NCBI RefSeq assembly: GCF_000271845.1
Contig: NZ_JH719395.1
Coordinates: forward strand, 1,608,146-1,672,145
DNA: 64,000 bases
Origin: Rhizobium leguminosarum bv. trifolii WSM2297
GTDB taxonomy: Bacteria; Pseudomonadota; Alphaproteobacteria; Rhizobiales; Rhizobiaceae
Reading direction: 5' to 3'
The notes beneath the pieces were generated by a model. The model made no database searches. It worked only from the letters and a program-made list of their open reading frames with translations, and was not told where the DNA came from. Shown piece by piece: positions 59,418-64,000 of the stretch. The stretch's first letter is position 1. The number at the start of each line of letters is the position of its first letter. The position numbers and the translations under genes were made by a program.

Positions 59418-60311
59418 ATGACCGATCAAGCCATCGCCCGATCCGCGCCGCATCACCGCTTCCTCTGGCCGGTTCTGGCCACGCTTCTGGTGATCAGCTG
59501 GAGTTCCGGTTTCGTCGGCATCCGCTATGCCAGTGAAGAGGCGAGCGTCGTGCTGGTCCTGTTCTGGCGCACCCTTCTCTCGGGTCTGATACTGCTGCCC
59601 TTCGCCTTGGCCATCGGGCCGCGGATGTCTCTGCGCGGCGTGTTCGGTGAGATGCTCTTCGGCGTGATGTCGGTCTTCCTCTATCTCGGCGGCTTCGCGC
59701 TCGCCATCGAGCAGCGTGTGCCGACAGGGCTGGTCGCGCTGATTTCCGACCTCCTGCCGCTGGCGATTGCCTGCCTGTCGCAACCGCTCCTCGGCGAGCG
59801 GCTGACGCGGCGGCAATGGCTGGGGACGGCGATTGCGGTGGCGGGCGTATTGCTTGTTTCGCTCGAAAGCCTGAGCTTCGGCGAAGCTCCGTTCTGGGCC
59901 TATGGGCTGACGGTCGGCTCGATGCTGGTTTTTGCGCTGGCCTCCGTTCTCTACCGTCGCCGGCGCACGGAGCATATGCCCGTGCACCAGAGCCTCTGCA
60001 TCCAGACGCTGACCGGCTCGGCCCTGTTTTCCCTCTGCGCCCTACTGCAGGGCAACATCGCCCCGCCGATGACCGCCGAATTCGCCATCGGCATGGCATG
60101 GCTCGTGCTGTTTGCGACCTTCTGCGCCTATTCCGTCTATTACACCAGTCTGCGGCTATTCCCGGTGGCGCAGGTCAGCGCCGTCATCTACCTCAGCCCG
60201 CCCGTCACCATGTTATGGGCGTGGGCTCTCTTCTCCGAGCCGCTGACGGCAACGATGTTCATCGGCCTGGCGGTGACGATGGTGGGGGTCTGGATGACCA
60301 CGCGGGGGTGA
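59418..60311 (+). CDS. EamA/DMT-family transporter
   Basis: A 297-residue membrane protein with about ten helices in two EamA halves (FLWPVLATLLVISWSSGFVG; ISDLLPLAIACLSQPLLGER; VIYLSPPVTMLWAWALFSEP). The start MTDQAIARSAPHH was chosen; the open frame before it lies in the divergent promoter region. Regulated probably by the adjacent LysR protein; substrate not readable. Confidence 0.87.
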   Translation: MTDQAIARSAPHHRFLWPVLATLLVISWSSGFVGIRYASEEASVVLVLFWRTLLSGLILLPFALAIGPRMSLRGVFGEMLFGVMSVFLYLGGFALAIEQRVPTGLVALISDLLPLAIACLSQPLLGERLTRRQWLGTAIAVAGVLLVSLESLSFGEAPFWAYGLTVGSMLVFALASVLYRRRRTEHMPVHQSLCIQTLTGSALFSLCALLQGNIAPPMTAEFAIGMAWLVLFATFCAYSVYYTSLRLFPVAQVSAVIYLSPPVTMLWAWALFSEPLTATMFIGLAVTMVGVWMTTRG

Positions 60312-60472
60312 ATGCCCTGTCTCTTGCCGCAATGCGAGAATCGCCCATCCGGTGAAGGTAAAGCGGCATCCTCCAGGGCTCCTCATCGTGAGGCGCGCAG
60401 GCCAAGGCCGAAGCTCTAAGGACACGCCGTACGCCGCTCCTTGCAATCACCCGACGTCGCCGCACCCAACCC

Positions 60473-60509
60473 GCCCTTCGAGCCCCTAACAGTGCATCTC
60501 AGGATGAGG
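60473..60509. repeat. interspersed repeat fragment
   Basis: gcccttcgagcccctaacag through ctcaggatgagg resembles 62832-62869 in the same order of blocks (gcccttcgag ... tcaggatgagg). It is a short dispersed repeat of rhizobial intergenic regions. Confidence 0.5.
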
Positions 60510-60542
60510 TTTTCTCGGGCCTTACCTTCGCTGACAGCACGT

Positions 60543-61295
60543 CTATTCCCGGCGTCGCGCATCCAGCGGAGCGTCCTGCCTGTATCCATCAAAATAACGG
60601 CCGCCGTGCGAAGCGAGCGTCCGGTCGGCCAGATCGAGGAGCCGGGCTCCGTCACCCTGGACCGCCAGTCTGAACGCCGTGTCGAATTCGCTCGCCAATT
60701 GCGGGTCGAATTTGATGAGAACACGGGGCGCCCATTTTCCCCGGCCGGCCCATTGGCCATGCCCGAGCAGAATGAGATCGGCGAGCTTCTGGTAGAGTTG
60801 TGCGGCAATGGCGGCAACCTCTTCGGGCGGGCGCTTGCCGCGCAGATCGTCGGCAAGATCAGTCACCTGATAGCGCAACGCGTCATAGGTCGGACCGGCC
60901 AGCGGTTTCGGCCCCGCCGCCAGCATGCCTGCCGCCTTTTCCTGGATAGCGCGGGCACGCTCGAAATCCGGCCCCAATATGCTGCCCGTCGTAACCATAT
61001 TGCCCATGATGGGATAACCGCTCTCGGCATCCTGATGGAGATAATGCGCCAGCGTCTGCGGATCATGGATGAAGGTCTCGACCGGAAACTCGTCCTCCGT
61101 GAATGATTCCCGCCAAGCTCTTTCCAGCGCCGGAAACACGACGACCAGATCGATATCCGAAAACTCGGTCCCCTCGCCGCGCATAATGGAGCCGGAGACA
61201 TAGGCGAAGGCGGCCCCGGCATAGCGGCTGGCGAGAGAGCGGCGGGCGGCGGCGAGCGCCCGCTCGGCAAGTATCTGTTTCGCAATATCGTCCAT
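60543..61295 (-). CDS. nucleotidyltransferase-domain protein
   Basis: A 250-residue protein. The pol-beta-type nucleotidyltransferase core is near the N-terminus: YVSGSIMRGEGTEFSDIDLVVVF, with the GS...R motif and the two metal aspartates DID. A helical C-terminal domain follows (about 120-250). The family includes aminoglycoside adenylyltransferases and toxin-antitoxin-like MNT proteins; this one is too far from well-known members for a precise call. A leader peptide and intrinsic terminator lie in its 5' region (61331-61428), which suggests control by attenuation. Confidence 0.8.
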   Translation of the reverse strand: MDDIAKQILAERALAAARRSLASRYAGAAFAYVSGSIMRGEGTEFSDIDLVVVFPALERAWRESFTEDEFPVETFIHDPQTLAHYLHQDAESGYPIMGNMVTTGSILGPDFERARAIQEKAAGMLAAGPKPLAGPTYDALRYQVTDLADDLRGKRPPEEVAAIAAQLYQKLADLILLGHGQWAGRGKWAPRVLIKFDPQLASEFDTAFRLAVQGDGARLLDLADRTLASHGGRYFDGYRQDAPLDARRRE

Positions 61296-61330
61296 GTTCT
61301 CGTCCTCGAATGCGGGAGACGAGCGGCAAC

Positions 61331-61357
61331 AAAAAGCCCGCTCGTTTCCGGCGGGTT
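61331..61357 (-). terminator. intrinsic terminator in the leader of the nucleotidyltransferase gene
   Basis: Read on the minus strand: CCCGC, a nine-base loop, GCGGG, C and then UUUUU. It lies 36 bases upstream of the nucleotidyltransferase ATG and 30 bases after the leader ORF stop, in the position of a classical attenuator terminator. Confidence 0.6.
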
Positions 61358-61386
61358 GGTGTCTTCTGCAATGAACGGAATTCAGT

Positions 61387-61428
61387 TCACGCGCCTGCCA
61401 CCCACCGCCAAACGGTGGTCGTAGACAT
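61387..61428 (-). CDS. candidate leader peptide MSTTTVWRWVAGA (two Trp codons)
   Basis: A 13-codon ORF (ATG at 61428, TGA at 61387-61389). Its Trp codons lie within or next to a hairpin CCACCG-UUUGG-CGGUGG (61402-61418, minus strand). The terminator at 61331-61357 follows. A GGGUGG segment in the leader could pair with the CCAACCC just before the terminator stem as an antiterminator. No ribosome site precedes the ATG, so translation would have to be leaderless, as reported for rhizobial trpL. Confidence 0.5.
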   Translation of the reverse strand: MSTTTVWRWVAGA

Positions 61429-61567
61429 CGTGGAGACTGTGAAAATCCTGCTCATGAATGCAAGTTATCGATCGTCGGCAACAGCGTCAATCTGTCAAGC
61501 ACGCTTCCCCGCCGCACTGTTTTCCGTCTAAGATCACCGAAAGACTCGTTGAACAGGAAGGCCCGCC

Positions 61568-62263
61568 ATGCCCCATCCCGCCACCGTCATTCCGCGCCCC
61601 GCACCGGTTCTGCTGCCGGTCGAGGGCACCGATGAGCGCTTTCCGGTGCGACGCGTTTATTGCGTCGGGCGCAACTATGCTGACCATGCGATCGAGATGG
61701 GCCATGATCCCTCCCGCGAGCCGCCCTTCTTCTTCCAGAAGAATGCCGATAACCTGCTGCCGGCAGGTAATGCTTTTCCCTATCCGCCGCTCTCTAATGA
61801 TGTGCATTACGAGGTCGAATGCGTGCTGGCGCTGAGATCCGGCGGCGCTGACATTCAGGCCGCAGATGCGCTCGACTGCATTTACGGTTATGCCGTCGGC
61901 ATCGATTTCACCCGTCGTGACCTGCAGGGAGAAGCCAAGAAGCTCGGCCGCCCCTGGGAGCTCGCCAAGGCCTTCGAACGTTCCGCCCCCGTCTCGGCGA
62001 TCGTGCCGGCAAGCCGCCTCGGTCATCCCGCCGATGGCCGGATCTGGCTGGAGCAGAACGGCAAGCGCGTCCAGGACGGTGACCTCAACCAGATGATCTG
62101 GAAGGCGCCTGAGATCATCGCCGAGCTCTCGAAGCTCTTCGTGCTGGCGCCGGGCGATGTGATCATGACCGGCACACCAGCCGGCGTCGGCGCGGTTGCC
62201 AGGGGCGACCGCATCACCTGCGGCATCGACGGCGTGGCAACGCTGTCGGTCGAGGTCATCTGA
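61568..62263 (+). CDS. fumarylacetoacetate hydrolase (FAH)-family protein
   Basis: A 231-residue metal-dependent hydrolase or isomerase of the FAH superfamily. Typical motifs: RVYCVGRNYADHAIEMG, PFFFQKNADNLLPAG, the metal glutamates in VHYEVECVLALR and the closing DVIMTGTPAGVGAVARGD. The group includes acylpyruvate hydrolases and decarboxylases; the substrate is not known. It lies 12 bp upstream of the gamma-carbonic anhydrase-like gene on the same strand, so they are probably one operon. Confidence 0.88.
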   Translation: MPHPATVIPRPAPVLLPVEGTDERFPVRRVYCVGRNYADHAIEMGHDPSREPPFFFQKNADNLLPAGNAFPYPPLSNDVHYEVECVLALRSGGADIQAADALDCIYGYAVGIDFTRRDLQGEAKKLGRPWELAKAFERSAPVSAIVPASRLGHPADGRIWLEQNGKRVQDGDLNQMIWKAPEIIAELSKLFVLAPGDVIMTGTPAGVGAVARGDRITCGIDGVATLSVEVI

Positions 62264-62275
62264 GCGGAGGATACC

Positions 62276-62806
62276 ATGCCGATCTACGCCCTGGGCGGAC
62301 TGACCCCGAAGCTACCGCCCGCCGGCTTTCACTGGATCGCGCCGGATGCGCATGTGATCGGCGACATCGAGCTCGGCGAGAATGTCGGCATCTGGTTCGG
62401 CTCGGTGCTGCGCGGCGACGATGAGCGGATCACCATTGGCGCCGGCACCAACATCCAGGAAGGCGTGATGGCCCATACCGACATGGGCTTCCCGCTGACC
62501 ACGGGCAAAGGCTGCACCATCGGCCACCACGCCATCCTCCACGGCTGCACGCTCGGCGACAACGTGCTGATCGGCATGGGCGCCACCATCCTGAACGGCG
62601 GGAAGATCGGCAGCAACTGCCTGGTCGGCGCCAATGCGCTGGTCACCGAAGGCAAGGAATTTCCCGACAACTCCCTGATCGTCGGAGCACCTGCCCGCGT
62701 CGTGCGCGTGCTGGATGAGAAGGCTGTCGAGAGTATTCGCCGTTCGGCGGAAAATTATGTGGCGAACTGGCAGCGGTTTGCGCGGGATCTGAAGGTCATT
62801 GGGTGA
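62276..62806 (+). CDS. gamma-carbonic anhydrase-like left-handed beta-helix protein
   Basis: A 176-residue hexapeptide-repeat protein of the YrdA/CaiE group. Repeats of the [LIV]-G-x4 type run from VIGDIELGENVGIWFGSVLR to KIGSNCLVGANALVTE. Zinc-site histidines are visible in EGVMAHTDMG and IGHHAILHGC. A C-terminal helix (EKAVESIRRSAENYVANWQR) closes the trimer. It may act as a carbonic anhydrase or acyl-transferase-like scaffold. AGGAG lies upstream of the ATG. Confidence 0.88.
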   Translation: MPIYALGGLTPKLPPAGFHWIAPDAHVIGDIELGENVGIWFGSVLRGDDERITIGAGTNIQEGVMAHTDMGFPLTTGKGCTIGHHAILHGCTLGDNVLIGMGATILNGGKIGSNCLVGANALVTEGKEFPDNSLIVGAPARVVRVLDEKAVESIRRSAENYVANWQRFARDLKVIG

Positions 62807-62831
62807 TTAGCTGGGAATTGCGGGCGTCCTC

Positions 62832-62869
62832 GCCCTTCGAGGCCCTTTGCGGGCTACTTCAGGATGAGG
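62832..62869. repeat. interspersed repeat fragment
   Basis: gcccttcgaggccctttgcg to tcaggatgagg, the same repeat as at 60473-60509, between the convergent gamma-carbonic anhydrase and methyltransferase genes. Confidence 0.5.
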
Positions 62870-62931
62870 CCGGAGAGAGGTGATGGGTGTCCCACGGCAC
62901 GCCTGCAAAGAAGAGAAGTAAAGTCTGGCGC

Positions 62932-63645
62932 TCACCAAATCCCCGGAATCCAGCGCCAGCGCACCCGCCCCATATACTCGGCATATCCCTCGAGCCCCTT
63001 GCGCAATTCCGCCTCCTCCCCCAGCGTCCGGCCGAAAAGCACCACGACCAGCAGCCCCACGGGGATCAGCGCGTAGAGCGAGCCAAGCGACAGCGCCATT
63101 CCGATGCCCAGCACGATGGCGAAGGCGTATCCGGGGTGGCGGATGACCGCATAGGGGCCGGTGTCGATCACCTTATGGTCGCGATCGGTTTGGATGCGCA
63201 CCGTCGGCTCGAAGTGCCGGTTGACGGACTGCGCCCAGGTCGGGCCCAAATAGCCCGATGTCATCAGGATATAGCCGATGAAAACGACCCAATCGGGCTG
63301 CGGCGCCCAATGGAAACGCCCGTCATCGAAGGCGCCGACCGGAAGAAGAATGGCCGCAAAGAGGATGATCGTCAGTGTCGCCACCACGGCGTCCCAGGCC
63401 TTGGTGCCTTTCTGGTATCGGCTGCGCGCCGCAAACAGTTCCGGGTTCACGCGCCAGATCCAGATCATCGCGACAAATGTCAGCGCAAGAAAGAGGCCGA
63501 GAAACATCCAGCCCCGCGGCCAATCGAGCCTGCCGGCTGGCCAGAAGAGCGCGGCAAACATCAGGGCGATGGTTATCGCAAGCGATCCGAGCGATGGCGC
63601 TGCGGCTGCGAATATCTGAACGGGGCGGATGTCCTGCCGTGTCAT
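62932..63645 (-). CDS. ICMT/PEMT-like membrane methyltransferase
   Basis: A 237-residue inner-membrane protein with about five hydrophobic helices and the isoprenylcysteine methyltransferase-type C-terminal region (DTGPYAVIRHPGYAFAIVLG, GEEAELRKGLEGYAEYMGRV). The HPxY and EE motifs are those of the ICMT/PEMT SAM-binding fold. AAAGGAG precedes the ATG at 63645; the longer frame start is less likely. Substrate not known. It lies 51 bases after the NTF2-like gene on the same strand. Confidence 0.85.
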   Translation of the reverse strand: MTRQDIRPVQIFAAAAPSLGSLAITIALMFAALFWPAGRLDWPRGWMFLGLFLALTFVAMIWIWRVNPELFAARSRYQKGTKAWDAVVATLTIILFAAILLPVGAFDDGRFHWAPQPDWVVFIGYILMTSGYLGPTWAQSVNRHFEPTVRIQTDRDHKVIDTGPYAVIRHPGYAFAIVLGIGMALSLGSLYALIPVGLLVVVLFGRTLGEEAELRKGLEGYAEYMGRVRWRWIPGIW

Positions 63646-63696
63646 GACCGCCGCTCCTTTCTCCTCGGGATATACGCCCACTTCAAGGTCGGGCGA

Positions 63697-64000
63697 TCAG
63701 CTCTCGCCCCGAAGCTGGGCTTCGATCGCCGCCTTGTCGATGACCGACCAGACCTCGACGATCTTTCCGCCGCGAAATTCGTAGATCACGTTCTCGGCGA
63801 AGGAAAGGCGTCGGCCGTTCACGTCGAGCCCGAGGAACTTTCCCTTCGGCGCGCAGTCGAAGCCGAGCCGGCACGCAACGTAAGGCGGATCGGCAACCAG
63901 CGTCACAACATTGAAATAGAGATCGGGAATGTCATCGAAATCCCGCTCCAGCATTTCGACGTAACCCGACACCCCGAGCCGCCGGCCGTTATGCACCGCG
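63697..64000 (-). CDS. SnoaL/NTF2-like ester-cyclase-type protein (N-terminus outside window)
   Basis: The last ~100 residues of an NTF2-fold protein: YVEMLERDFDDIPDLYFNVV, VACRLGFDCAPKGKFLGLDV, FAENVIYEFRGGKIVEVWSV. This matches the SnoaL/ester-cyclase family of about 130-140 residues. The frame is open to the window edge; the first codon seen (GTG near 63996) is probably internal. It may share a transcript with the membrane methyltransferase gene. Confidence 0.75.
   Translation of the reverse strand, partial: AVHNGRRLGVSGYVEMLERDFDDIPDLYFNVVTLVADPPYVACRLGFDCAPKGKFLGLDVNGRRLSFAENVIYEFRGGKIVEVWSVIDKAAIEAQLRGES

Noticed and set aside
1..64000. CRISPR array, tRNA, rRNA, prophage or replication origin
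   Set aside because: No regularly spaced repeats with unique spacers, no cloverleaf or CCA-end pattern, and no phage structural or replication genes were seen by reading; a tRNAscan/Infernal run would settle RNA genes.

Overview
The window looks like a stretch of a fast-growing Rhizobium replicon (R. leguminosarum/etli type). The support is high GC with strong third-position bias, many carbohydrate and glycerol-phosphate ABC-transport genes with ROK regulators, a type II lumazine synthase under an FMN riboswitch, and several palindromic intergenic repeats of the RIME kind known from Rhizobiaceae. No tRNA, rRNA, CRISPR array or phage module was found.

Layout. 1-992 is the end of an IS4-family element whose transposase is frameshifted. 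1038-9011 is a galactoside-type uptake and hydrolysis operon (binding protein, two permeases, ATPase, GH42 beta-galactosidase) with a divergent ROK regulator and a palindromic operator. 9394-12156 holds a secreted cupin, an alpha/beta-hydrolase fused to a LuxR-type HTH, and a methyltransferase. 12376-18568 holds a DUF4168 protein, an EamA exporter with a divergent MocR regulator, a two-component pair and an acetyltransferase. 18761-23679 holds a degenerate TraB/GumN-like protein, a beta-propeller protein with its HTH regulator, a DUF899 protein coupled to a small membrane protein, and a metallophosphatase. 23903-31226 is a Ugp-type glycerol-3-phosphate/glycerophosphodiester operon with a frameshifted binding-protein gene, a divergent ROK regulator and two matching operator-like sites. 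31508-46066 is a series of small regulator/target units: an orphan DnaB-like ATPase, LLM oxidoreductase, AraC/PhyH, LysR/MFS/ArsR, a class III cyclase, riboswitch-ribH2, and LysR/SDR/RidA. A complete second IS copy (46209-47557) sits inside a RIME-like repeat.

47676-54072 is the most unusual part. A Pycsar-effector-like (PycTM/DUF5706) membrane protein is transcribed divergently from a two-gene operon. That operon encodes a 1252-residue FecR-TPR-outer-membrane-barrel chimera and a CHASE2 class III nucleotide cyclase, overlapping by one base. Together they could form an envelope-spanning signalling chain: outer-membrane barrel, periplasmic FecR/TPR, CHASE2 sensor, cyclic nucleotide, inner-membrane effector. 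This is an inference from gene layout.

54110-64000 returns to small regulator/target pairs: TetR with two operators, LysR/EamA, a FAH-family hydrolase with a gamma-carbonic anhydrase-like protein, and an ICMT-like methyltransferase. It also contains a candidate transcription attenuator (leader peptide with two Trp codons followed by an intrinsic terminator) ahead of a nucleotidyltransferase-domain gene that is not a tryptophan gene.
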